Source of the DNA: Phenylobacterium aquaticum
Lineage (GTDB): Bacteria; Pseudomonadota; Alphaproteobacteria; Caulobacterales; Caulobacteraceae
NCBI RefSeq assembly: GCF_022695515.1
Contig: NZ_JALDPT010000027.1
Coordinates: forward strand, 1-64,000
Length of the DNA: 64,000 nt
Reading direction: 5' to 3'
Shown here: piece after piece, positions 53,613 through 62,542 of the stretch
Layout: each line of letters begins with the position of its first letter
Numbering within the stretch: position 1 is the stretch's first letter
Made by a program: the position numbers and the translations under genes
Notes under the pieces: generated by a model
Database searches by the model: none
Seen by the model: only the letters and a program-made list of their open reading frames with translations
What the model was told of the DNA's origin: nothing

Positions 53613-55495
53613 ATGCCGATCCGCCGCCTGCCGCCCGAAACCGTGAATCGCATCGCCGCCGGCGAAGTGGTCGAACGTCCTGCGAGCGCGGTCAAGGAAT
53701 TGGTGGAGAACGCCCTGGACGCCGGGGCGACCTCGGTGGAGGTCCAGGCCGACGGCGGCGGCCTGACCCGCATCCTGGTCGCTGATGACGGCCAGGGCCT
53801 TTCGGCCGAGGAACTGCCGCTGGCCATCGAGCGCCACGCCACCTCCAAGCTGGGCCCCGACGCCCATGGCGACTACGACCTGTTGCAGATCGCCACCCTG
53901 GGCTTCCGGGGCGAGGCCCTGCCCTCCATCGGCTCGGTGGCGCGGCTGGCGATCAGCGCCCGCGCCAAGGGGCAGGCCGACGCTTACGCCATCCTGGTCG
54001 AGGGCGGCGCGGTGGGTCAGGTCACACCGTCCGGCTTTCCCGGTCCGCACGGCGCCCGGGTCGAGGTGCGCGACCTGTTCTACGCCACCCCCGCCCGGCT
54101 GAAGTTCATGAAGTCGGAGCGCACCGAATCGCTGGCCATCGCCGAGGAGCTGAAGCGCCAGGCCATGGCCCATGAGGCGGTCAGCTTCACTCTCGACATC
54201 GACGGGCGCCGCACCCTGCGCCTGCCGGCCGAGCGCAAGGGCCCCGAGGGCCGCCTCGCCCGCCTGGCCGCGATCATGGGCCGGGAGTTCCAGGATAACG
54301 CGCTTGCGATCGACTATGAGCGCGAGGGGGTGAAGCTGTCGGGCTTCGCCGGCCTGCCGACCTTCAACCGCGGCAACTCCGCCCACCAGTACCTGTTCGT
54401 GAACGGCCGGCCGGTGCGCGACCGGCTGCTGCAGGGCGCCTGCGCGGGGCCTATGCCGACTTCCTGGCCCGCGACCGTCACCCGCTGGTGGCGCTCTATC
54501 TGGAGCTGGATCCGTCCCAGGTCGACGTCAATGTCCATCCCGCCAAGGCCGAGGTCCGGTTCCGCGATCCCAGCCTGGTGCGCGGCTTGATTGTCGGCGG
54601 CCTGCGCCATGCGCTGGCCGGCGCCGGCCACCGGGCGGCGACCACCGTGGCGACGGACGCCCTCAACGGCTTCCGGCCCGAGACCCGCACAGGCGGCTAC
54701 ACGCCCGGTTATGTTCCGCCGCCGTCGGCCCAGGGGTTCTCCGCCTGGAAGATGGGCGGCTGGGCGCCCAGCGGCGACGGTATGGGCCGCGCGCTCGCCG
54801 AGGTCCTGCCGGGCCTCACGGCCGTCTCGGCGCGGTCGGACTATCCGGAGACCCAAGGCTATGCGCCCGGCATGGCCGAAGGCCCGACGGCCCAGGTCAC
54901 CTTCGACCCGGTCGACTTCCCGCTCGGCGCGGCGCGGGCCCAGGTGCACGAGACCTATATCGTCGCCCAGACCCGCGACGGGGTGGTGATTGTCGACCAG
55001 CACGCCGCCCATGAGCGGCTGGTCTATGAGCGCATGAAGGTCGAGATGGCCGAAGGCGGCGTGGCCCGCCAGGCTCTGCTCCTGCCCGAGGTGGTCGAGC
55101 TCGATCCGGCCGAGGCCGAGCGGGTGGCCGCCAAGGCCGACGAGCTGGCGGCCCTGGGCCTGATGGTCGAGCCCTTCGGCCCCGGCGCCGTCCTGGTGCG
55201 CGAGACCCCCGCCCTGCTGGGTGAGACCGATGTCGCCGGCCTGATCCGCGACATCGCCGACGACCTGGCCGAGAACGGCCAGGCCCTGGCGCTGAAGGAG
55301 CGGCTGGAGGAGGTCTGCTCGACCATGGCCTGCCACGGTTCGGTCCGGGCCGGCCGCCGCCTGACCGCCCCAGAGATGAACGCCCTCCTGCGCCAGATGG
55401 AGGCCACCCCCCATTCCGGCCAGTGCAATCACGGCCGCCCGACCTATGTCGAACTGAAGCTCGCCGACATCGAGCGGCTGTTCGGGCGGCGGTAG
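53613..55495 (+). pseudogene. mutL: DNA mismatch repair protein MutL, interrupted by a 1-base deletion
   Basis: The N-terminal frame (53613 to about 54440) has the GHKL ATPase motifs ([47 protein letters not shown]). The second frame (to 55495) gives the C-terminal endonuclease part with [15 protein letters not shown] (the DQHAx2Ex4E motif), [12 protein letters not shown] and [14 protein letters not shown]. Adding one C to the CC at 54439-54440 joins them as [18 protein letters not shown] and gives 627 residues. Alphaproteobacteria usually lack MutH, so the MutL nuclease provides strand incision. A loss of MutL would raise mutation rates, but the short-homopolymer break suggests sequencing error. 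Confidence 0.92.
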
Positions 55496-55499
55496 CGCC

Positions 55500-56273
55500 C
55501 TATTCCAGTTCGGCCTCCGCGAAATGCTTCATCGCGGCGCCCAGATATTCGGTAAGCCCCTCTGCCTTGGCCTCGTAGCGGGCCCGGAAGTCCGGGTTCT
55601 GGTCGTAGAGATCGGCGAGGTTGGCGAAGGCCACCCGGTTCGGCGGCCTGGCCCAGGAGCGGGCGACCCAGGCGTGCAGGCGTCGCATCAGGGCCTGAAC
55701 ATGCTCGGATTCAACCGGTGCGCCGTCGCCCAGGGACGTCGCCATGTTGGACTCGATGTCGGCGAACTCCGCCTGAAAGCGGTCGAAGTCGGCCTGTTTC
55801 CAGTCCTTCTGCGCCGTCTTCACAGCGTCGATCGACCATTGGACCCCGGGGCCATAGCGCTCGATCACCCAGGCTTCGTATTCGGCCTGCTTCTTGGGGT
55901 CGAACCCCTTGTACATGGCCTTCTCGTTCATCTTCCCGTCTCCTTCGAGGGCGGCGAGGGTGGTGTCCAGGGTCTTCACCAGCTCGCGATAGCGCCTAGC
56001 CTCGGCGGCCAGTCGCACGCGATGCGTCTTCAGCGCGGCCACGCGATCAAAGTCCGGCGCATCCAGCACCTGGCGGATCTCATCCAGGGGGAGCCCAAGC
56101 TCCCGATGGAACAGGATCTGCTGCAGGCGCAGAAGCTCATCGGCCCCATAATAGCGGTAGCCGTTCTCGCCGACGGTCATGGGCTTCAAGAGCCCGATCT
56201 CGTCATAGTGGCGCAGGGCGCGGATCGAGAGGCCCGAAAGCCTCGCCACCTCGCCCACCGTGTAGATCCCCAT
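55500..56273 (-). CDS. MerR-family regulator with TipAS antibiotic-recognition domain
   Basis: This 257-residue protein has a MerR DNA-binding domain (YTVGEVARLSGLSIRALRHYDEIGLLKP, about 4-31, then the wing YRYYGADELLRLQQI) and a dimerisation helix. A C-terminal TipAS-like domain follows (AEYEAWVIERYGPGVQWSID, HAWVARSWARPPNRVAFANLADLYDQNPDF, about 130-250). TipA-type proteins bind thiopeptides or other drugs and activate efflux genes. No efflux gene is adjacent, so the target is unknown. It converges on mutL, four bases apart. Confidence 0.9.
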   Translation of the reverse strand: MGIYTVGEVARLSGLSIRALRHYDEIGLLKPMTVGENGYRYYGADELLRLQQILFHRELGLPLDEIRQVLDAPDFDRVAALKTHRVRLAAEARRYRELVKTLDTTLAALEGDGKMNEKAMYKGFDPKKQAEYEAWVIERYGPGVQWSIDAVKTAQKDWKQADFDRFQAEFADIESNMATSLGDGAPVESEHVQALMRRLHAWVARSWARPPNRVAFANLADLYDQNPDFRARYEAKAEGLTEYLGAAMKHFAEAELE

Positions 56274-56535
56274 CGCGCCTCGCCTGTTGCTGACGGCGGC
56301 ATGACTGAGGCCTCTCGCAGCGAGAGGGTCAAGCGGGCCTCTTGCGCCAGGACACCGACGTCATAGGATGGGTGATCCGTTCAGATCTCGCGGGGAGTTT
56401 ATGTCCGAGATTGCGACCGAGGCCCGGGCCTAACCGCCGACCGGCGTCCTCGTAGCCCATTGGCGTTTCAGGCCCTTGTCGTCCGCGCCCCTCTGGAGCG
56501 GGCGCGCTGTCTCATGCCTGAATCCGGACGATCCC

Positions 56536-56810
56536 TTGAACATTTCCAAGCCGCTGCAGCGGACCCTCCACGCCCTGGCCCAGGCGGCGTCATCGTGCTT
56601 GAGCGTGATGAGCGCGGAACTCCCATAGACGCCGAGTGCCTGACCCGGGACGGCTGGCGCCTCGCCGATTGCAACCTCGCCGTCTTCAAGGACCTCAAGA
56701 AGAAGCGGCTGATCGCCAGCCAGAACGGCCAGCCCTATCGCATCACCCGCGAGGGGCTGGTCAATCTGCGGGCCCAGCTCGACAACCGCACGACGTCACG
56801 CGGCTGGTGA
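56536..56810 (+). pseudogene. YjhX/UPF0386-type toxin family protein, interrupted by a 1-base deletion
   Basis: From TTG 56536 the first frame reads [15 protein letters not shown]. Then a shift is needed to reach [68 protein letters not shown]. Adding one G to GG at 56583-56584 gives a continuous 91-residue protein matching the E. coli YjhX family. YjhX is described as a toxin partnered with YjhQ; no such acetyltransferase gene is adjacent here. A TTG start is used in place of ATG. The 3' end overlaps rsmD by 15 bases, tail to tail. The break resembles the other homopolymer deletions. Confidence 0.7.
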
Positions 56811-57371
56811 GCTGAACCTCAGGAAATGGACGCGCGCGGCGCCGTAGTCGCGCGCGTCCAGCTTCTGATAGCCGGGGGCGTCGAAGTCCGGCTCGTCCGA
56901 GCCGCGTTCGAACACCACGATGGCGTCCGGCGCCAGCCAGCCGCCTTCGGCCAGGCGGGCGAGCGCCGTCTCGCCCAGGCCCTTGGCGTAGGGCGGATCC
57001 AGGAAGGCGATGGAAAAGGCCGGGCCGTCGGCGCCGGGGCGCTGGCCGAGGTCGGTGGCGTCGCGGCGATGCACCCGCGTGCGGCCGAACAGCCCGAGCG
57101 CATCGACATTCTCGCGGATCGCGCCCCGCGCCGCCTCGTCGGTCTCGACGAACAGGCAGAAGGCCGCGCCCCGCGACAGGGCCTCGAAGCCCAGGGCGCC
57201 AGAGCCTGCGAACAGATCGATGACCCGCGCCTCGCGCAGCTCCGGCCCCCAGGCGGCGTGCTCGAGGATGTTGAAGATCGCCTGGCGGGCGCGGTCGGAG
57301 GTGGGCCGGGTCGCCGCGCCGGCCGGCGCGATCAGGGCCTTGCCGCGGAATTCGCCGGAGACGATGCGCAT
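56796..57371 (-). CDS. rsmD: 16S rRNA (guanine(966)-N(2))-methyltransferase
   Basis: This 191-residue Rossmann-fold methyltransferase begins [16 protein letters not shown], with [16 protein letters not shown], the SAM site [20 protein letters not shown] and catalytic DPPY (125-128: [12 protein letters not shown]). It methylates G966 of 16S rRNA. The ATG at 57371 is preferred by homology, the frame being open to 57446. It is divergent from the enoyl-CoA hydratase gene and overlaps the YjhX-like gene by 15 bases. Confidence 0.95.
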   Translation of the reverse strand: MRIVSGEFRGKALIAPAGAATRPTSDRARQAIFNILEHAAWGPELREARVIDLFAGSGALGFEALSRGAAFCLFVETDEAARGAIRENVDALGLFGRTRVHRRDATDLGQRPGADGPAFSIAFLDPPYAKGLGETALARLAEGGWLAPDAIVVFERGSDEPDFDAPGYQKLDARDYGAARVHFLRFSSPAA

Positions 57372-57466
57372 GGGGGATCCTTCAGAGGTCGAGGCGCGGG
57401 ACCTTGCCCCGACCCGCCGCGCGATCCAAGCTTTCCGCAGCCACAAAGAGCTGCGGAGGAGACGTC

Positions 57467-58267
57467 ATGGGCCTGGTCACGACCGAGCAGAGGGGCGCCG
57501 TGCGCCTGGTCACCTATGCCAACCCGCCCTTCGGAACCATGACCGCCCAGGGGTCGGTGGAAATGCTGGCGGCCCTGCGCGAGGCCGCCGACGACCCCGC
57601 GGTCCGCGCCGTGGTCATCACCGGCGGCGTGCCGGGGATCTTCGTGCGCCACTATGACGTGGGCGAGCTGTCGGTGATGTCGGACGGCCTGGCCGGCGCG
57701 CCTGCGGCCCCGGCGGGCGGCGGGGGCGGCGGCAAGCCCGGCGGGACCTTCGGCGAGCTGGTCGATCTGATCGCCGCCGCGCCCAAGCCGGTGATCGCTG
57801 CGATCAATGGCCTCTGCATGGGCGGGGGCTTCGAGATCACCCTGGCCTGCGACATCCGTATCGCCGGGGCGGACGTGGCCGCCATCGGCCTGCCCGAGAC
57901 CCGCGTCGGCATCTTCCCGGGAGGCGGCGGCACCCAGCGCCTGCCCCGGGTCATCGGCGAGGCCCGCGCGCTGGAGATGATCCTGCGCGGCCGCACCGTC
58001 ACCGGTCCGGAGGCCGGCGAGATCGGCATGGTGCACGAGGTGGTCGCCGATCCCCTGGCGCGCGCCCTGGAGATCGCCGCCGAGTTCGAGGCCAAGGGCG
58101 CCGACGGGGTCGCCTACGCCAAGCGGCTCACCCGCGCCGCTTTGGACCGCCCCCTGGCCGAGGGCCTGAGGGACGAGCGTCTGAGCTTTGTCGAGGTGAT
58201 GAAGACCCCTTCGGCCCGCGAGGGCCTGAAGGCCGGGCGTCCGCCCGCGGCGATCCAGACCCTTTAG
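57467..58267 (+). CDS. Enoyl-CoA hydratase/isomerase family protein
   Basis: This 266-residue crotonase-fold protein has the oxyanion-hole segments [22 protein letters not shown] and [24 protein letters not shown], then [35 protein letters not shown]. An unusual Gly-rich loop (GGGGGG, about residue 87-93) sits before the second motif. It may hydrate 2-enoyl-CoA or isomerise it; substrate unknown. GCGGAGGA lies about eight bases before the ATG at 57467. The rluB tail encoded on the opposite strand overlaps its 3' end if the rluB frame is corrected. Confidence 0.88.
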   Translation: MGLVTTEQRGAVRLVTYANPPFGTMTAQGSVEMLAALREAADDPAVRAVVITGGVPGIFVRHYDVGELSVMSDGLAGAPAAPAGGGGGGKPGGTFGELVDLIAAAPKPVIAAINGLCMGGGFEITLACDIRIAGADVAAIGLPETRVGIFPGGGGTQRLPRVIGEARALEMILRGRTVTGPEAGEIGMVHEVVADPLARALEIAAEFEAKGADGVAYAKRLTRAALDRPLAEGLRDERLSFVEVMKTPSAREGLKAGRPPAAIQTL

Positions 58268-58626
58268 GCAGGGCGGCGAAGTCGGGCCCCGGGCGCGGCT
58301 TGCCGGACTTCGGCCGATCGGACCTGGGATGGTCGGATTTGCCGGCGTCGGGCTTGGGCCGATCGGCGCGTTCGAACGCCGGGCGCTCAGCGCGGGGCTT
58401 GTCCGCGCGTGGGCCGTCTGGACGGGGGCCGGGTTTGGCCGGACGATCGCGGGTTCCGCGGGCGTTGAGGCCGTCGGCGCCTTGGGCGGCAGGCCTGGGC
58501 TTTCCGGCATAGGCGCCGCCCGGACGCGGGGCGCCGGGTCGGCCCGAGGCGGGACGCCCCGAGGGAGCGCGGGGCGTATCGCTGCGCGGGGCGGCGTCGT
58601 CGCGCGGCGCGGACTTCACAGGCCGG

Positions 58627-59751
58627 TCACGGGTTCCCCCGGGCGTTGAGGCCGGTTTCCGCGCGCGACCGCTCTGCCGCGGCGGCGGCGGGCCGAGGGC
58701 GATCGCCGCGCGGCTTGCCGGGGCCGATCACGGCCGGGCCGGGCTTGGACGGGCCCTTGCCCGGCGGTTTGCCGGCATGGCCGACCTTCTTCTTGGGCTT
58801 GGCCCAGCCGGACTTGTACTCCGGCTTGTCCTTACTGCGGGCCGTGGGCGACGGCTCCTGGGCCGCGGCCACGAGGCCGGGATCGGGTTCGCCCGGCGCC
58901 CGGCGGGCCGCGCCCGGACGGCGCTTGGGCATATATTGCGGCCGGTCGCCCTTGGGCAGGTTTTCGGGCTCGATATGGGCGGCGAGCTGCTCGCGGATCA
59001 CGCGGGGGCCGACCTCCTCGACCTCGCCCTCGCGCAGGGTTCCCAGCGCGAAGGGGCCATAGGACAGGCGGATCAGCCGGTTCACCTGCAGCCCCAGATA
59101 TTCCAACACCCGGCGGATTTCGCGGTTCTTGCCCTCGGCCAGGGTGACGGTGATCCAGAGGTTGGCGCCCGAAGGGCCGTCCTTGGCCTTGTCGAGCTTG
59201 GCGTCGATCGCGCCATAGCGGACGCCCTCGACGGTCACTCCGTCCTTCAGGATGTCGAGCCGGTCCTGGGTGATCCGCCCGTGCGCCCGGACGCGATAGC
59301 GGCGGGAGATCTCCGCGCTCGGCATCTCCAGGGCGCGGGCCAGCTCGCCGTCATTGGTGAGCAGCAGCAGGCCCTCGGAATTGAGGTCGAGGCGGCCGAC
59401 CGAGATCAGGCGCGGCAGTTCCGGCGGCAGGTGCTCGAACACGGTCGGGCGGCCCATGGGGTCCTTGTGGGTGGTCACCAGGCCGACGGGCTTGTGATAG
59501 CGGAACAGGCGGGCGGGCTCGGGCTCGTTCACCACCTCGCCGTCGACGGTGAGGATGTCGCCGGGCGCGACCTTGACGGCCGGGGTGGTCAGGGTGCGGC
59601 CGTTGATCGCCACCCGTCCGGCCTCGATCAGGCGCTCGACATCGCGACGCGAGGCGACGCCGGCGCGGGCCAGCGCCTTGGCGACTCTTTCACCTTCGCC
59701 TTGACCTTCGGGGCTCTCGTGGGTTCGTTGGGGGTCGTGGATCATGATCAT
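58627..59751 (-). CDS. rluB: 23S rRNA pseudouridine synthase RluB-like, with long basic tail
   Basis: About 374 residues as sequenced: an S4 RNA-binding domain (ERVAKALARAGVASRRDVERLIEAGRVAING) and a pseudouridine synthase domain with the catalytic-Asp motif SVGRLDLNSEGLLLLTNDGEL and KNREIRRVLEYLGLQVNRLIRLSYGPFALG. It modifies U2605 of 23S rRNA. The tail is Pro/Lys/Gly-rich. The stop at 58627 comes from a five-C run at 58636-58640; with four, the tail continues in frame to 58128 (540 residues), through the repeated motif GLNARGTRDRP. This start (MIMIHDP) is six bases from the divergent tadA ATG. Confidence 0.9.
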   Translation of the reverse strand: MIMIHDPQRTHESPEGQGEGERVAKALARAGVASRRDVERLIEAGRVAINGRTLTTPAVKVAPGDILTVDGEVVNEPEPARLFRYHKPVGLVTTHKDPMGRPTVFEHLPPELPRLISVGRLDLNSEGLLLLTNDGELARALEMPSAEISRRYRVRAHGRITQDRLDILKDGVTVEGVRYGAIDAKLDKAKDGPSGANLWITVTLAEGKNREIRRVLEYLGLQVNRLIRLSYGPFALGTLREGEVEEVGPRVIREQLAAHIEPENLPKGDRPQYMPKRRPGAARRAPGEPDPGLVAAAQEPSPTARSKDKPEYKSGWAKPKKKVGHAGKPPGKGPSKPGPAVIGPGKPRGDRPRPAAAAAERSRAETGLNARGNP

Positions 59752-59757
59752 CGCACC

Positions 59758-60306
59758 ATGCGCATCGCCCTGCAGGCGGCGCAAGACGCCGCCGCACGGG
59801 GCGAGACGCCCGTGGGCGCCGTCGTGGTCGATCCGGCGACCGATGAGGTGATCGCCGTCGGCTCGAACGGCCCGATCGGCAGCCATGATCCCACCGCCCA
59901 CGCCGAGATCGTCGCCCTGCGCGAAGCCGCCCGAAAGCTCGGCAATTACCGGCTCACGGGGCTTACCCTGGTGGTCACGCTTGAGCCCTGCGCCATGTGC
60001 GCCGGGGCGATCAGCCACGCCCGTATCGGCCGCCTGGTGTTCGGCGCCGACGACCCCAAGGGCGGCGCCGTGGCCCACGGCCCGAAGTTCTTCGCCCAGC
60101 CCACCTGCCACTGGCGGCCCGAAGTCACCGGGGGCGTGCTGGCCGAGGAGAGCGCGGAGATGCTGAGGGGCTTCTTCCGAGCGCGCCGGGGAAAATCCCC
60201 CTCCGCGCGTCCCCGCGAAGGCGGGGATCCAAGCGGACTGGCAGAACCGGACGAGGCCGCGGGGACATCCCCAACTCAGCTTGGGTCCCCGCCTTCGCGG
60301 GGATGA
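59758..60306 (+). CDS. tadA: tRNA-specific adenosine deaminase TadA
   Basis: This deaminase of the CDA fold carries the zinc motifs HAE (48-50) and PCAMC (77-81), plus the segment GGAVAHGPKFFAQPTCHWRPEVTGGVLAEE. It converts A34 to inosine in tRNA-Arg(ACG). A GTG at 59737 would add VDHDHRT ahead of MRIAL, resembling the usual TadA N terminus, so the start may be there. After about residue 148 the frame runs into a REP-like palindrome, giving an unusual tail of about 34 residues. The enzyme is normally essential. Confidence 0.9.
   Translation: MRIALQAAQDAAARGETPVGAVVVDPATDEVIAVGSNGPIGSHDPTAHAEIVALREAARKLGNYRLTGLTLVVTLEPCAMCAGAISHARIGRLVFGADDPKGGAVAHGPKFFAQPTCHWRPEVTGGVLAEESAEMLRGFFRARRGKSPSARPREGGDPSGLAEPDEAAGTSPTQLGSPPSRG
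60210..60303. repeat. REP-like inverted repeat extending the tadA reading frame
   Basis: A 25-base arm (60210-60234) and its near-perfect inverted copy (60279-60303; 24 of 25 bases) flank a 44-base spacer. Each arm contains CCCCGCGAAGGCGGGG, itself a hairpin. This matches the short G/C-rich palindromes common in Caulobacter and Sphingomonas intergenic regions. It lies in the end of the tadA frame. Confidence 0.8.
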
Positions 60307-60318
60307 GCGGTGTTGGGG

Positions 60319-61167
60319 TTAGACCAGCCCCGCCTTGTAGAGCGCCAGCAACTCACCCCAGGCCCGCTCGGCGGAGGCCTGATTGTAGACGGCGGAGCCC
60401 GGCACGCACCAGCCGTGCAGGGCGCCGTCATAGACCTCGATCTTGGCCGGCACGCCCGTGGCGGCGAAGGCGGCCTTGAGCTTGTCCTTGGCGTCGGGCT
60501 GGCGCTGGTCGTCGTTCATGGCGACGCCGAAATAGAACCTGGCCTTGATCTTGGGGACCAGCAGGTGGGGGCTGTCGGGCCCGTCGGTCACCAGGCCGCC
60601 GCCATGGAACGAACCGCCGGCGCCGATCCGGGCCGGCAGGGCCGCGGCCGTCTGCATCGTCATCGGTCCGCCCATGCAATAGCCCTGGACCCCGACCTTG
60701 ACCTTCTTGTTGGTGACCTTCTGGGCGTCGAGGAAGCCCACGAAGGCCGTAGCGTCGCGCGCGACGGCGTCGGGGGTGAGCGGGGCGCGGATCACCGCCA
60801 GCTTGGCGCGGTCGTCGGGGTTGGCGAAATCGAAGGGGCCGGTGAACACCGGGGCCGGGCGCGAGCGATAGAAGGGGTTGGGGACCAGGACCACATAGCC
60901 CTCGGCCGCCAGCCGCTTGCCCATGGCGCGGAACTCCGGCCGCAGGCCCAGAGCGTCGGGCCAGATCAGCACGGCGGGCCAGGCGCCCTTGCCGGCCGGG
61001 TGGAACAGGGCCGCGTCGCAGGACCCGTCTGCGGTCTTGATGGTGACGTCGGTCTCCACGACCTCCGCCGCCTGGGCGCTGGTGGCCAGCACCGCGGCGC
61101 CCGTGGCCCCGACCGTAAGCGCCGTGAAATCCCGCCGCGACAGGGCGTCCGAATGATCGTCTGGCAT
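60319..61167 (-). CDS. Dienelactone hydrolase family protein, Tat-exported
   Basis: This 282-residue protein has a twin-arginine signal (LSRRDFTALTVGATGAAVLATSAQA, cleavage near 34) and an alpha/beta hydrolase domain with nucleophile Cys164 (GYCMGGPMTM), acid Asp219/220 and His251 (GALHGWCVP). This arrangement is that of carboxymethylenebutenolidase-type hydrolases. The substrate is unknown, and export suggests use on extracellular or periplasmic lactones or esters. It converges on the REP-like repeat and tadA. Confidence 0.88.
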   Translation of the reverse strand: MPDDHSDALSRRDFTALTVGATGAAVLATSAQAAEVVETDVTIKTADGSCDAALFHPAGKGAWPAVLIWPDALGLRPEFRAMGKRLAAEGYVVLVPNPFYRSRPAPVFTGPFDFANPDDRAKLAVIRAPLTPDAVARDATAFVGFLDAQKVTNKKVKVGVQGYCMGGPMTMQTAAALPARIGAGGSFHGGGLVTDGPDSPHLLVPKIKARFYFGVAMNDDQRQPDAKDKLKAAFAATGVPAKIEVYDGALHGWCVPGSAVYNQASAERAWGELLALYKAGLV

Positions 61168-61300
61168 GGTGTCCTCCCGCGCCCCGCCATAGGGGCCGAG
61201 CGACTATCACCCAGGGCAGGCGCGCCGTCACCCCGCCGAGGGGCGGCATTGCCCTCGGCGGATGTGAAAGTCCTGGACCTCCGACCCGGCTTGTCCGGGG

Positions 61301-62479
61301 TCAGGCCAGCTTGGCGTCCGCGGCGGCCAGCACCGCCTTGGCGTCGGTCTTGAAGCCCTGGGCCTCCAGCGCCTCGCACAAGGCGCTCAGGCACAGGCGC
61401 ACGTGCCAGGGGGTGGCCGAGGCGCCCATCAGGCCGATGCGCCAGACCTTGCCCTTGAGCGGCCCCAGGCCCGCGCCCAGCTCCAGGTCCCATTTGGCGA
61501 GCACGTAGCTACGCACCGCGGCCTCATCGACGCCGTCGGGCACGATCACCGCGTTCAGCTGCGGCAGGCGATGGGGCTCATCGACCAGGAACTTCAGGCC
61601 GGCGGCCTCGATCCCGGCCGCCAGCGATTCGTGGGTGCGGGCGTGGCGGACCAGAACGGCCTGTTGGCCCTCCTCGAACAGAGCGACCAGGCTCTCGTGC
61701 AGGCCATAGAGCGCATTGATCGGGGCGGTGTGGTGATAGGTCCGTCCCCCCTCGCCGCCCCAGTAGGACATCAGCAGGTTGAAGTCCAAGAGCCAGTTGC
61801 GGACCTTGGTCTTGCGGCCGGTGATCGCCGCCTGGGCCCGCTTCGACAGCGCGATGGGCGACAGGCCGGGGGGCGCCGAGAGGCACTTCTGGGTGCCGGA
61901 ATAGACGACGTCGGCGTCCCAGGCCGCCACATCCACGACGATCCCGCCCAGGGAGGTGACGCAGTCGACCACCGACAGGGCGCCGTACTTGCGGGCCAGG
62001 GCGCACAGGGCGGCGGCGTCCGAGCGGGCGCCGGTCGAGGTCTCGGCGTGGACGAAGGCCAGGACCTTCACCGGTCCGCCCTTCATCGCCTCTTCGACCT
62101 TGACCGGATCGACCGGCTGGCCCCATTCGAACTCGACCTTGGTGACCTCGGCGCCGGCCCGGTCGGCCATGTCGGCCATGCGGCCGCCGAACGCGCCATT
62201 GATGGCGATCACCGCCCGGTCGCCGGGCTCCAGCAGGTTCATGATCGCCGCTTCCATGCCGGCCGTGCCGGGGGCCGGTAGCGGCACGCAGGCGTGGTCG
62301 GGGGCGTTGAACAGCCGCGACATCGCCGCCTTGATCTCTTCCATCAGCTTCTGGAACTCGGGATCCAGGTGGCCGATGGTCGGGCGGGCCAGGGCCGCCA
62401 GCACGCGGGGGCTGACGTCGGAGGGGCCCGGTCCCATCAGGATCCGGCGCGGCGGCTGGAAGGACTGCATGTGTTTCAT
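61301..62479 (-). CDS. Alanine--glyoxylate aminotransferase family protein
   Basis: This 392-residue fold-type I PLP enzyme of the AGXT/SgaA class has ILMGPGPSDVSPRVLAALARP, APGTAGMEAAIMNLLEPGD, VVDCVTSLGGIVVDVAAWDADVVYSGTQKCLSAPPG with PLP-lysine Lys198, and the C-terminal GPLKGKVWRIGLMGASAT. Likely substrates are glyoxylate or 2-oxo acids with Ala or Ser as donor. Such enzymes support glyoxylate removal and serine cycling, compatible with the ethylmalonyl-CoA theme. Starts at 62479 and 62470 are both possible. Confidence 0.9.
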   Translation of the reverse strand: MKHMQSFQPPRRILMGPGPSDVSPRVLAALARPTIGHLDPEFQKLMEEIKAAMSRLFNAPDHACVPLPAPGTAGMEAAIMNLLEPGDRAVIAINGAFGGRMADMADRAGAEVTKVEFEWGQPVDPVKVEEAMKGGPVKVLAFVHAETSTGARSDAAALCALARKYGALSVVDCVTSLGGIVVDVAAWDADVVYSGTQKCLSAPPGLSPIALSKRAQAAITGRKTKVRNWLLDFNLLMSYWGGEGGRTYHHTAPINALYGLHESLVALFEEGQQAVLVRHARTHESLAAGIEAAGLKFLVDEPHRLPQLNAVIVPDGVDEAAVRSYVLAKWDLELGAGLGPLKGKVWRIGLMGASATPWHVRLCLSALCEALEAQGFKTDAKAVLAAADAKLA

Positions 62480-62542
62480 CCCCGGTCGTGTCTTTTCGGC
62501 GGGGACGCTTAGGCCGGGATCGCCCCGGAGGCAATCTTGGCG

